This document shows, in pieces, positions 24,781-31,280 of a DNA stretch of 33,896 nt (position 1 is the first letter of the stretch; each line of letters opens with the position of its first letter). Below the pieces are notes generated by a model. It saw nothing but the letters and a program-made list of their open reading frames with translations. It made no database searches and was not told where the DNA came from. Source of the DNA: Ramlibacter sp. (GTDB taxonomy: Bacteria > Pseudomonadota > Gammaproteobacteria > Burkholderiales > Burkholderiaceae_C); NCBI GenBank assembly GCA_028292195.1, contig JAQGMU010000518.1:1-33896 (forward strand). Direction: 5' to 3'. Made by a program: the position numbers and the translations under genes.

Positions 24781-25497
24781 CTAGAACAGACCTGTTTGCT
24801 CAGGAGGCGGTGGGGGTCGCGAGGTTCGCACACTGCTTGACGGCGGCGCCCGCGGCGGCAAAGGCGCCGGCTCGCCGTCCAAAGCACCCTCGTACAGCTG
24901 GAAGAAGTTCGGCGCCGCGGTGACGTCGCAGGCTAGCCAGGCGTCGTACTCGGACTCGTCCAGGATGACCGGCATGCGCTTCTCTTCGCCCGGCTTGTGG
25001 AACCGGCTGTAGAAGGGATGGCTGTCCGCGTTGACCGTCAGCATGGCGAAGGAGAAGGCCTTGGTGCCGTCCGGCGCGCGCCAGTGACGGTAGATGCCGG
25101 CCACACCCATCGGCACGCGCCCAGGCCTGGTGATGGCCCAGCGCATCGGCCTGCCGCCCTCTGGCGGGTAATACGGCTCGAAGAGGATCTCGGCCGGGAT
25201 GATGCAACGCCAGCCCTTGTTCCACGCCTCCTTGAAGCTGGCCAGCGAATGGACGGTCTCACTGCGTGAGTTGTACGTGCGCCGGCCGTAGGCGACTTCC
25301 TTGGCGAAGCTGGGCAGCAAACCGTAGTGCCCGTGCTCCACTACACGCTTGTTGCCGGACCCGGGCTCGGCAAGCCGAATGAAGGGCGCCAAGCCAGTGG
25401 GCCAGATCTCGGGCGGCAGCTTGGGATCGTCGCGGTAGACACCGAAGAAGTGAAGCAGCCGCTCCTGGGTGCTGACGGAGATGTAGTTGCTGCACAC
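24781..25497 (-). CDS. SOS response-associated peptidase (SRAP/HMCES/YedK family)
   Basis: 238 residues starting with GTG at 25497, which places the invariant Cys2 (MCSNY) directly after the initiator. Further marks are TYNSRSETV (the Asn and Glu of the active site), KGWRCIIPAEILFEPYYPP in place of the more usual GFYEW ending, NADSHPFYSRFHK with the catalytic-region His, and KRMPVIL. SRAP proteins crosslink through Cys2 to abasic sites in single-stranded DNA and protect them. The C-terminus is a Pro-rich tail (residues about 210-238). SRAP genes are often found near SOS and ligase genes, which fits the cassette to the right. No ribosome-binding site is seen; a -10-like GATAAT lies just 5 bases upstream. 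Confidence 0.92.
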   Translation of the reverse strand: MCSNYISVSTQERLLHFFGVYRDDPKLPPEIWPTGLAPFIRLAEPGSGNKRVVEHGHYGLLPSFAKEVAYGRRTYNSRSETVHSLASFKEAWNKGWRCIIPAEILFEPYYPPEGGRPMRWAITRPGRVPMGVAGIYRHWRAPDGTKAFSFAMLTVNADSHPFYSRFHKPGEEKRMPVILDESEYDAWLACDVTAAPNFFQLYEGALDGEPAPLPPRAPPSSSVRTSRPPPPPEQTGLF

Positions 25498-25572
25498 GGC
25501 CTATTATCTGTTCAGCTGCGTTCGCACCCCAGCACCCGATCAAAAGGGGTCGCCAGCTCCGCCGCAAATGAG

Positions 25573-25600
25573 GCACAAAAAAGCCCGCCGAAGCGGGCTT
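25573..25600 (-). terminator. Rho-independent terminator, leftward
   Basis: On the minus strand the stem AAGCCCGC-TTCG-GCGGGCTT (25600-25581), with a stable tetraloop, is followed by a run of T (25580-25575). It lies 18 bases after the stop of the 55-codon gene and ends the transcript of the SDH-type protease unit. Confidence 0.88.
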
Positions 25601-25617
25601 CCTTCCATTGGGTGCGG

Positions 25618-25785
25618 TTACTCCGCGCGACGTTCACGCAGCTGCTGCACCAGCGTCTTGCTGGCCTCCTGCAGGTGGTTGTTGGCCGCCATCGACTGGC
25701 GCAACTGCTCCAGCATTTGGCTCGGCGTCAGCGGCTGCGGGTCCCGTGGCCTGCTCGGGTCTTGGCTGAGCTGCTTGAGCGGCAT
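25618..25785 (-). CDS. 55-residue helical protein, out of frame within the tail of the SDH-family gene
   Basis: ATG at 25785 has an ideal ribosome-binding site (AAGGAG, six bases before it). The frame ends with TAA at 25618, 18 bases before the terminator. The peptide (MPLKQLSQDPSRPRDPQPLT, then SQMLEQLRQSMAANNHLQEA and SKTLVQQLRERRAE) looks like a real protein: an amphipathic helix after a short basic lead. It overlaps, in another frame, the last 50 or so codons of the upstream protease gene, which in that region codes only Ala/Pro/Gln-rich low-complexity sequence. I therefore think this is the genuine gene here and the protease tail is the by-product. Function unknown. Confidence 0.68.
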   Translation of the reverse strand: MPLKQLSQDPSRPRDPQPLTPSQMLEQLRQSMAANNHLQEASKTLVQQLRERRAE

Positions 25786-26644
25786 TCTGTGCTCCTTGCG
25801 TAGGGAAAATAGACTCTAAAAATTTGCACACATCCATGGTGTGCGGCTTTGTCTTGTATCGGGGCCAGAGGTTTTCTGCGATGAATCGACCGAAAACGCC
25901 TTCCTGCGGGTTCGGGGAGTCTACTCGCTCGAATAGAGTCCTTGCTTCAGCACGGTCGATTACGAAACCGTGATTCGGGTAACTATTGATCAGCTTAGCC
26001 AATGCGCCTGTCTTGAGATTCTTGGACTTCTCTGTCAGCCTAGTGCCGTACTCGTGCGCGATTTGAAGCGCTGCATTCATCTCGCCCAACCTAATCGGGT
26101 CGATTTGTGCGTACATGGGTTCGTAAATGCCCATCACCAGCTTGCTCGCGATCTCGGAGGCAACTTTCGTGCTCAACCCGCTACTCGCGTTGATGTCAAA
26201 GAGGTAGTCGTTGAACGCGGAAAGAGCGTCTGTCTTCAGATAGGTCATCCCGCGCAGAATGTCCAAGCCCGAGCTCTGCTGAAACATCTCGTCTTGCTTC
26301 TGGAATTGCACGTCCAGTGGTCCGAGCTCGCCACGGTCAAACACCACCAGCGTATGGGCACCAATGCCCACCAGAGTGCCCGCGCTCTTGCACTCTGCTG
26401 GGACCGCCATGCGAAAGTTGTCAGCACCGTAATGGTGAAGCAGAGCACGCGCCATCCGATAGCCAGAGTTTGGATTGCCACCCCCTGTGCACAAGATGAG
26501 AAGGACCTTCTTCCTCTGCTTCGCCTTGTTGTCCTCAAGCAGATCGCACAGCGAGTCGTACCCAGCCTTCTCAATTGACCCGCAATACGAGTAGACATCA
26601 GTGTCGTCAGCAGCAAATGCCGCCAAGGCGGCCGGGTAATCCAT
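25634..26644 (-). CDS. SDH-family (ClpP/SppA fold) serine protease-like protein
   Basis: 336 residues as read. The core matches the serine dehydrogenase proteinase family (SDH_sah): VLLILCTGGGNPNSGYRMAR (the oxyanion-binding glycine strand), VPAECKSAGTLVGIGAHTLV with nucleophile candidate Ser87, and FDRGELGPLDVQFQ with Asp111. No signal peptide, so it acts in the cytoplasm. The last 55-60 residues are Ala/Pro/Gln-rich and overlap a well-signalled small gene in another frame, so the functional protein may effectively end near KFLESIFPTQ. It is transcribed away from the LexA-controlled cassette, and its start is 107 bases from the LexA box. Targets unknown. Confidence 0.82.
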   Translation of the reverse strand: MDYPAALAAFAADDTDVYSYCGSIEKAGYDSLCDLLEDNKAKQRKKVLLILCTGGGNPNSGYRMARALLHHYGADNFRMAVPAECKSAGTLVGIGAHTLVVFDRGELGPLDVQFQKQDEMFQQSSGLDILRGMTYLKTDALSAFNDYLFDINASSGLSTKVASEIASKLVMGIYEPMYAQIDPIRLGEMNAALQIAHEYGTRLTEKSKNLKTGALAKLINSYPNHGFVIDRAEARTLFERVDSPNPQEGVFGRFIAENLWPRYKTKPHTMDVCKFLESIFPTQGAQNAAQAAQPRPEQATGPAAADAEPNAGAVAPVDGGQQPPAGGQQDAGAAAA

Positions 26645-26750
26645 ACCGAATTATGGTTGAGCCCGCGGGCGATTGGCAACCCGACCAAAGGCTACCCCAA
26701 GGCACACCGCAGGCTGGCGGCGTAAAGGCCGGCCAGCGTTCGAAAGAATA

Positions 26751-26766
26751 CTGTATTCTCGTACAG
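26751..26766. promoter_or_regulatory. LexA (SOS) box
   Basis: CTGTATTCTCGTACAG fits the CTGT-N8-ACAG LexA consensus of proteobacteria exactly. It lies 20 bases before the first gene of the rightward small-gene cassette, in the position of its promoter. LexA would repress it until DNA damage. The divergent protease gene begins 107 bases to the left and could also be affected. Confidence 0.8.
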
Positions 26767-26785
26767 TGATTGAGCGAAACCCTGT

Positions 26786-27082
26786 ATGCATAAGCCTTCC
26801 AAGCACCTTTACCTTGTGACCTTGTGCGGCATGCCGGAGGCATTCGGCGAGCGCCGCCGCGAGTTGGAAGCGGCCTTCCGCGCCGGGATCGACTGCCAAT
26901 ACGGCGACCAAGTCCGCGCCGCGGAGGCATTACACATGCTGGTGGACGGCGACCTCAAGGAGCCGAACCTGCCCTGGCCGCGCGCCGTGGCGATGGCGAT
27001 GCAGCAGCTCGCTAGCCGCCTGCCGCCCGGGGCCACCTTCGATTGCGACCTGAACTGGCCAGAGATCTCCAAGCCGGATTAG
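26786..27082 (+). CDS. Hypothetical protein, first gene of a LexA-controlled cassette
   Basis: 98 residues: YLVTLCGMPEAFGERRRELE, then AGIDCQYGDQVRAAEALHML, then PWPRAVAMAMQQLASRLPPG. No membrane segment, metal motif or known fold was recognised; mixed alpha/beta character. Codon choice is strongly GC at third positions, as in the core genome, which argues for a real gene. It starts 20 bases after the LexA box and is followed 5 bases later by the next gene, so it heads a tight rightward transcript. The start has no clear Shine-Dalgarno sequence. Confidence 0.68.
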   Translation: MHKPSKHLYLVTLCGMPEAFGERRRELEAAFRAGIDCQYGDQVRAAEALHMLVDGDLKEPNLPWPRAVAMAMQQLASRLPPGATFDCDLNWPEISKPD

Positions 27083-27086
27083 GACC

Positions 27087-27482
27087 GTGCTGCTGTTCGT
27101 CTACCGCCTGCGCTACCGAGGTGAGCGCATGGGCCGCATCGCCATGGCGAACGAAGGAATCCCGGGCGACTTGCGCCTGGAGCCCTACGAGAGCGGCAGG
27201 CACGGCAGGCCAGTCAACGTCGCCAAACTCTTCCGCAGTGGCACCCGCGAGGAGCTGATACCGAGCCTCGATCGGGCGCGCATCGTGCGGGTGCGCGAAG
27301 CCTTGCTCGTCGTCGGCATTGAGCAGGTGCCGCGCGGCCGCAAGGGCGTCGAGCAGTTCCGCCAGGCGTGGGTCTGCGCGGTCCAGGAGATCGCGCTGCA
27401 GCGCTGGCCGGAGCTGCGCCAGCTGCCGCGTACTACCTCGTCAACCGGCTTCGACCCGGCCGACGATGACTGCGGGACCTGA
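27087..27482 (+). CDS. Hypothetical protein sharing a RQAW(V/L)C motif with its downstream neighbour
   Basis: 131 residues if the GTG at 27087 is used (AGGA lies close upstream). ATG 27129, with GAGGTGA before it, is an equally good start and gives 117 residues. The N-terminus has a basic strand (LLFVYRLRYRGERMGRIAMA). The C-terminal half reads LLVVGIEQVPRGRKGVEQFR followed by QAWVC, matching GIEVDAQGRQEYRQAWLC in the next gene. The two therefore seem to share a small domain. Function unrecognised. Second gene in the LexA-box cassette; two bases separate it from the third. Confidence 0.68.
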   Translation: MLLFVYRLRYRGERMGRIAMANEGIPGDLRLEPYESGRHGRPVNVAKLFRSGTREELIPSLDRARIVRVREALLVVGIEQVPRGRKGVEQFRQAWVCAVQEIALQRWPELRQLPRTTSSTGFDPADDDCGT

Positions 27483-27484
27483 CT

Positions 27485-27934
27485 TTGCCTATCCCTCCGA
27501 CCTTTGGCCCCGCCACCGGCTGGTACCAGGCCGGCCAAGGCGCCCCCAATTCGGATGCCGATCGCCGCGGGATGCGCGCCGCAGCCATCCCAGCCACAGT
27601 GGTCGTGCTGCGCCGGCTGGGCCAGCGCATCCCGGCCGCCCAGCTGCTGCGCGCCGCGGCGCCGCCGGCCGGCTGGCTGGTGTGCATGGACCGGTACACG
27701 CAGCCAAACTGGCACGCCTGCCTGTTCGCCGACGAGACCATGCTGAAGGAGTTGCTGCCGAAGCTCCTGCACGCCCGACTGGAACGGGAGAACGGCGGCG
27801 TCAGGCTCTTCGGCGGGATCGAGGTCGACGCCCAGGGCCGGCAGGAATACCGACAGGCCTGGCTGTGCACCCCGACGCCGGCGCGGGCTCGCGAGATCCT
27901 GCTGGCCATGGTCGACGAAGGCGGCGCAGCATAG
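27485..27934 (+). CDS. Hypothetical protein with RQAWLC motif
   Basis: 149 residues from a TTG start two bases after the previous stop. The next in-frame ATG would remove about 29 residues including GPATGWYQAGQGAPN. A middle region (WLVCMDRYTQPNWHACLFAD) and the end (RLFGGIEVDAQGRQEYRQAW then LC) are the most protein-like parts; the latter echoes the upstream gene. Two or three cysteines and a histidine (CMDRYTQPNWHAC) might bind metal, but no known motif fits. Same cassette, same strand, same codon style. Not recognised. Confidence 0.65.
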   Translation: MPIPPTFGPATGWYQAGQGAPNSDADRRGMRAAAIPATVVVLRRLGQRIPAAQLLRAAAPPAGWLVCMDRYTQPNWHACLFADETMLKELLPKLLHARLERENGGVRLFGGIEVDAQGRQEYRQAWLCTPTPARAREILLAMVDEGGAA

Positions 27935-27972
27935 CCTCACACAGGCTTAGGGCTCTGTCCTATGCTGCGGGC

Positions 27973-28236
27973 ATGCGGACCCTTCATCTGGCCACAGACG
28001 ACTACGAGCACCTGCTGCGCACGCTCTTGGACGCGCAGCACTTCTTCCACGCCTTCGATCAGACCGAGGTTCGGCAGGAGGGCGAAACCTACACCTTCGA
28101 GGCGGCCGGGTTCACGAAGGCGCTCGAGCGGACGCTGGGCATCGTCGGCTGGCGCGCGGGCGACCCGATGCCGCCCGGCCTTCCCTTCGAGCGGCTGTCA
28201 CCGCGCCCGCTGGAACCCGGCAAGCCAGGGCAATGA
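27973..28236 (+). CDS. Hypothetical small acidic protein
   Basis: 87 residues: HLATDDYEHLLRTLLDAQHF, then FHAFDQTEVRQEGETYTFEA and ALERTLGIVGWRAGDPMPPG. A soluble, mostly helical N-terminus is followed by a Pro-rich end. A spacer of 38 bases separates it from the previous gene, so it may have its own initiation, although it is in line with the cassette. The stop overlaps the start of the next gene (ATGA), a strong sign that both are real. Not recognised. Confidence 0.62.
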   Translation: MRTLHLATDDYEHLLRTLLDAQHFFHAFDQTEVRQEGETYTFEAAGFTKALERTLGIVGWRAGDPMPPGLPFERLSPRPLEPGKPGQ

Positions 28237-28424
28237 GCCAGGCGCCCTACCGCTGTCTCCAGTGCCAGGACGGCCGCTGGGTGTGCGCCGACCATCCTGC
28301 TGTGGCCTGGGGCGAGGGAAAGGGCTGCAGTTGTGGGGCCGAGGGTGCGCCGTGCCCGGCCTGCAACCCTGAGGGCGAGATGCCACCTGGCTTCGTCACG
28401 CTGGTCACCAACGGGCCTCAGTGA
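28233..28424 (+). CDS. Cys-rich small zinc-ribbon-like protein
   Basis: 63 residues, starting on the ATGA overlap with the previous gene. Cysteine pairs appear in order: CLQCQDGRWVCADHP near the N-terminus and CSCGAEGAPCPACNP in the middle, eight cysteines and one histidine in all. The spacing (C-x2-C, C-x1-C, C-x2-C) suggests one or two zinc sites. Short proteins with this PYRCLxC...CPxCNP pattern are familiar from alphaproteobacterial and betaproteobacterial genomes as unnamed ORFs. Fifth gene of the LexA-box cassette, directly ahead of the ligase remnant. Confidence 0.65.
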   Translation: MSQAPYRCLQCQDGRWVCADHPAVAWGEGKGCSCGAEGAPCPACNPEGEMPPGFVTLVTNGPQ

Positions 28425-28600
28425 TCGCCATCCCGCGGCCGATGCGCGCCACCGAGGCGGCAAGCCCTTCGCCGATCCCGGCTATATCTACCAGATCAAG
28501 TTCGACGGCTACCGCTGACTGGCGCGCGCCGGCGGGCGGCAAGCCAACGAACTGCGCGCGAAGAGCGGCGGTCACTTAGAAGGCCTTGCGGTGTCCGGCG
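28425..28600 (+). pseudogene. N-terminal fragment of an ATP-dependent DNA ligase
   Basis: IAIPRPMRATEA, then after a one-base loss GKPFADPGYIYQIKFDGYR, gives the start of LigC/LigD-type ATP-dependent ligases, including the adenylation motif KFDGYR whose lysine carries AMP. A TGA follows at once where a residue is expected. The frame then goes on with LARAGGRQANELRAKSGGH before losing homology. At least one frameshift, one stop and the loss of most of the protein make it dead. It starts a few bases after the zinc-ribbon gene, so a ligase was probably the last member of the SOS cassette in an ancestor. Confidence 0.72.
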
Positions 28601-28754
28601 ACTGACCCAACGCTGCTTGCAAACGCCAGAGCCGTAGTTGGAGCGCTTGGTCGTTCCTCTGGGCGACCAAGTGGCGTTCGACAACGAGCGCGTCGGACAT
28701 CGCCTCTTTAATGAAGGAATCCCGGGCGGCTACAGCTTGGCTGTATCGATACAT
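28572..28754 (-). CDS. Possible small leftward gene, unknown
   Basis: 60 residues from ATG 28754 with AAAGGTGA just upstream. The peptide (MYRYSQAVAARDSFIKEAMS, then DALVVERHLVAQRNDQALQL) is plausible as a short helical protein. It overlaps the degraded end of the ligase remnant on the other strand. No similarity recognised; the ribosome-binding site is the main evidence. Confidence 0.35.
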   Translation of the reverse strand: MYRYSQAVAARDSFIKEAMSDALVVERHLVAQRNDQALQLRLWRLQAALGQSPDTARPSK

Positions 28755-29307
28755 GCTCACCTTTCTTGGTGCCTCCCCACGGTGCTCCTCAAATGACGTT
28801 TGTGCGGCTTCGGGGGCAACTTCACTTCGCGTTTGTTGATGTGGATCAAGGCCACAGGCAATGCCTATTGCCGCAGACGGCCACGAGAGAGCTGGCAGGA
28901 AGGTCGAACTTGGCGGAGCTGAGGGGGCCTTGTAGGACTAGGAGTTAGCGCTGGTCCTATGTGCGGGGCCGAACAGACCCCAATGGGCGAATTTTCTACC
29001 GTAGAAGCTTCATGCTGTTCTGGGCGCCCGTCGCCCTTAGACCTCACCATGTCCCAAACCGGTCTACTTGATGGTCCAGCGGACCCTGTCGGTCAAGAGG
29101 CAACGCGCTCCGGTGAAGGAGTCTCCAGCGTGTTGCGAGAACTAACCAATCGCCGAAGTCGGCCGGAAGAAACCCCGTCTTCCGAAAGCGCCCCGGAGGA
29201 GTCACCTTCAACGTCTACCGGACAGGCTTGAGCCCTGCGAAAGGTCGCACCTAGAAGCGGTGACTCGGGTCACTGGACCGCCCCAGCGCCGGCGGCATGC
29301 TGGAGTC
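28755..29307. other. About 550 bases without a supported gene
   Basis: Composition here is mixed and lower in GC. One rightward frame (28959-29231, or from ATG 29049) codes a Ser/Glu/Pro-rich peptide without a ribosome-binding site and is doubtful. No repeat, RNA or promoter was recognised. The bases 28713-28728 just to the left repeat 27153-27168 exactly (16 bases), so part of this stretch may be rearranged debris of the cassette. Confidence 0.5.
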
Positions 29308-29439
29308 ATGGGAACAATGCTCGCAGGCGCGGCGTTCGGCGGCGGCGCCGCCCTGATATTGAACGACCCGGTGTTGATCGTGCTGGCCACTGTGGCCGCG
29401 TGCGCCGCCTTCGAACTCGCCAGCCGCTGGATGCTGTAG
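29308..29439 (+). CDS. Possible 43-residue membrane peptide
   Basis: GGAG stands five bases before ATG 29308. The peptide is nearly all hydrophobic (MLAGAAFGGGAALIL, VLIVLATVAACAAF) and ends ELASRWML, so it would form two short or one long membrane helix. It is not followed by another gene. Too short to recognise; the ribosome-binding site and coherent hydrophobic pattern support it. Confidence 0.42.
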   Translation: MGTMLAGAAFGGGAALILNDPVLIVLATVAACAAFELASRWML

Positions 29440-29597
29440 GCCGGACCTTCTCGCTGTACCCGGCCAGAGGTTTTCGGCTCGCTGCGCGCGGGCCATTTTT
29501 TGGGCCTGCCCAGCTAGGCAAGAGCAGGTAGCCGGGAGAGACTTATGCGGAAGGAGTAAACCGGGCATCGGCGCATCATGGACGCCGCCTGACCGGA

Positions 29598-30161
29598 CTA
29601 AGCAGTGGGGTGCTCCGGCGATGCCGGAGGGACGGGAGGAGTGGTGTCGGTAGCCACCACTTCTTCAGCCAGCTTCTCGAACAACCCCGGCATCGGATTG
29701 ACGGGCGGCGTGCAGATGGTGAGTGGCTTGCCGTCGCGTCGCTTCACGCTGTGGTTCAAGATCAGCAGATTTACCTCGTCGTAAGTGTGAAACTCGTCTA
29801 AGTTGTACAGAACAGCAGTGGCCAAGTGAATCGCGTCCGCGGGCTTCCGTAGCTTGGCGTGCATACGCAGCAAGCGACGAGCCAGCACACCGATGTCGAA
29901 ATCGACTTGCGCCACCACGACGAATTCCTGTTCGATGTACTGCTCGAACTCCAGGTCTTTAGTCTCCGGCAGTTTCAGTGGGTTGCCTCCAACCGTCTTC
30001 TTGAACACTTCGGCCAAAGTGAAGGCGGAGGTCCAGATCTGAAGATTGCCTGTGCGCGCCTGGTCGACTACATAACGGCAGCACTCGGCGCGGCCGGGCT
30101 CGTCCTTGATCAGTGCGATCCAGGCACAAGCATCCCAATAGACCTTCTTTGGATCAGCCAA
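29598..30161 (-). CDS. PIN-domain protein (VapC-type ribonuclease fold)
   Basis: 187 residues. The four acidic PIN residues are visible: Asp10 in VYWDACAWI, Glu51 in TLAEVFKK, Asp109 in RKPADAIHLATA and Asp128 in TYDEVNLLIL. The domain fills residues 5-140; the rest is a Pro-rich tail. PIN domains of this kind cut RNA as toxins or in RNA quality control. The gene overlaps the end of the upstream gene by 8 bases, so the two are co-translated. The partner is not a typical small VapB antitoxin, which leaves open whether this is a toxin-antitoxin pair or another two-component effector. Confidence 0.88.
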   Translation of the reverse strand: MADPKKVYWDACAWIALIKDEPGRAECCRYVVDQARTGNLQIWTSAFTLAEVFKKTVGGNPLKLPETKDLEFEQYIEQEFVVVAQVDFDIGVLARRLLRMHAKLRKPADAIHLATAVLYNLDEFHTYDEVNLLILNHSVKRRDGKPLTICTPPVNPMPGLFEKLAEEVVATDTTPPVPPASPEHPTA

Positions 30162-30996
30162 GGGTTCCTTCCCTCAGCTGCTCCAAGTAATCGATGACGC
30201 TCAGACCTGCAGTAAAGCCTTTGTCGGTGAGCTCGCCTTCAGCGACGTTGCGAGCTTCGACGCGGCGCACGTCCGTGGCAACCACCCGAGACAGCTTGCC
30301 ATCGGCGCCGTAAACAAGAGTGCCGCGCACGACCACGCGACTGCCCTTCCAAACGTCCTCCACGGAGGTGTGCTCGGAGATCTCGTGTTGGAAGGCCTCT
30401 GGCACGATGCACCAAACCTCATTGCCACTCTTGCGCTCCACCAGCTGAATTGCGGGCTGGTTGTAGTGGGTAGCAACCTGAACCAGTGTTCCATCCAGGG
30501 AACCTACCTGCTGCTTGGTTACGTGCGGCGTCGGCTGGTGAACTGCGACGGCAATCGCGGCACGCGCGGCCTCGTCTGGGGTGATGACGATCGGCTTCTC
30601 GGTTTTGACGCCCGCGTCAATGCGCGTGACGCCAATGCCATTGCGATTGCGCGCCAGAACCTTGGAAACGGTCTCGCGGACCTTCGGCGTCGACCACGCT
30701 AGTGGAACGCTGCCTTGTTGTAGTTGGCGCAGGTTGTTGCGGAAGGCGCGCTTTTGTTGCTTTGCAATCTGCTCCACACGAACATCGGGCCGGGCGGCCA
30801 CCGCTTCGGCGGTGACGGTGAACGGGCTATTCATGGTGGCACTCACCAGACGCCAGACGACTTGTTCCCGCGCCTCTGGGTCCGACTCGTTCACCAGCTG
30901 GAACAGATCGAGGACGTGCGCGAACACGTCCTGAACCGTCATGAGGTCAGGGTGTTCTCTGGACGCATCGACGCTGATGATCAGCTTTTGGCTCAC
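30154..30996 (-). CDS. Unknown 280-residue partner of the PIN protein
   Basis: 280 residues from GTG 30996. The N-terminal half is helical (DVFAHVLDLFQLVNESDPEA; VEQIAKQQKRAFRNNLRQLQ). The C-terminal half looks like a beta-rich domain: GSLDGTLVQVATHYNQPAIQ, NEVWCIVPEAFQHEI, WKGSRVVVRGTLVYGADGKL, VVATDVRRVE. That order of strands, with a central segment like those of OB-like folds, suggests nucleic-acid or small-ligand binding, but no family is recognised. Position first in a two-gene unit with an 8-base overlap onto the PIN gene is the antitoxin position, yet the protein is three to four times longer than common antitoxins. Confidence 0.8.
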   Translation of the reverse strand: MSQKLIISVDASREHPDLMTVQDVFAHVLDLFQLVNESDPEAREQVVWRLVSATMNSPFTVTAEAVAARPDVRVEQIAKQQKRAFRNNLRQLQQGSVPLAWSTPKVRETVSKVLARNRNGIGVTRIDAGVKTEKPIVITPDEAARAAIAVAVHQPTPHVTKQQVGSLDGTLVQVATHYNQPAIQLVERKSGNEVWCIVPEAFQHEISEHTSVEDVWKGSRVVVRGTLVYGADGKLSRVVATDVRRVEARNVAEGELTDKGFTAGLSVIDYLEQLREGTLG

Positions 30997-31280
30997 AAGA
31001 TTGCCCTATTGTCTAGTCATCTTAGCGCCAGCACCGTGGCGGCGGCTAGGGTTTTATAAGGGATTCTGACGATCCCGGGACGCAGCGGCGTGCCACATCC
31101 GCTCGACGGCACTTTACGTGAGGGCGGGCTGAGTCGGTGTTCACTACACTGGCCGCGAGGAGGGCCGCATCGGGGCGTTGCAATTTCGTTTCGGCAGATC
31201 AGGACTAGCATCCGGTTGCGCGAGCGCGTGCGGACCTGGGAATGCTGGTACCGCGTGACCCCCATGCATAACAGTCAGCC

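Noticed and set aside
28959-29231. 90-codon rightward frame rich in Ser, Glu and Pro
   Set aside because: No ribosome-binding site at a useful distance for either candidate start, no family, ambiguous codon pattern.
29613-29629. Hairpin CTCCGGC-GAT-GCCGGAG at the end of the PIN gene as a terminator
   Set aside because: It lies inside the coding sequence and has no T-run on either strand.
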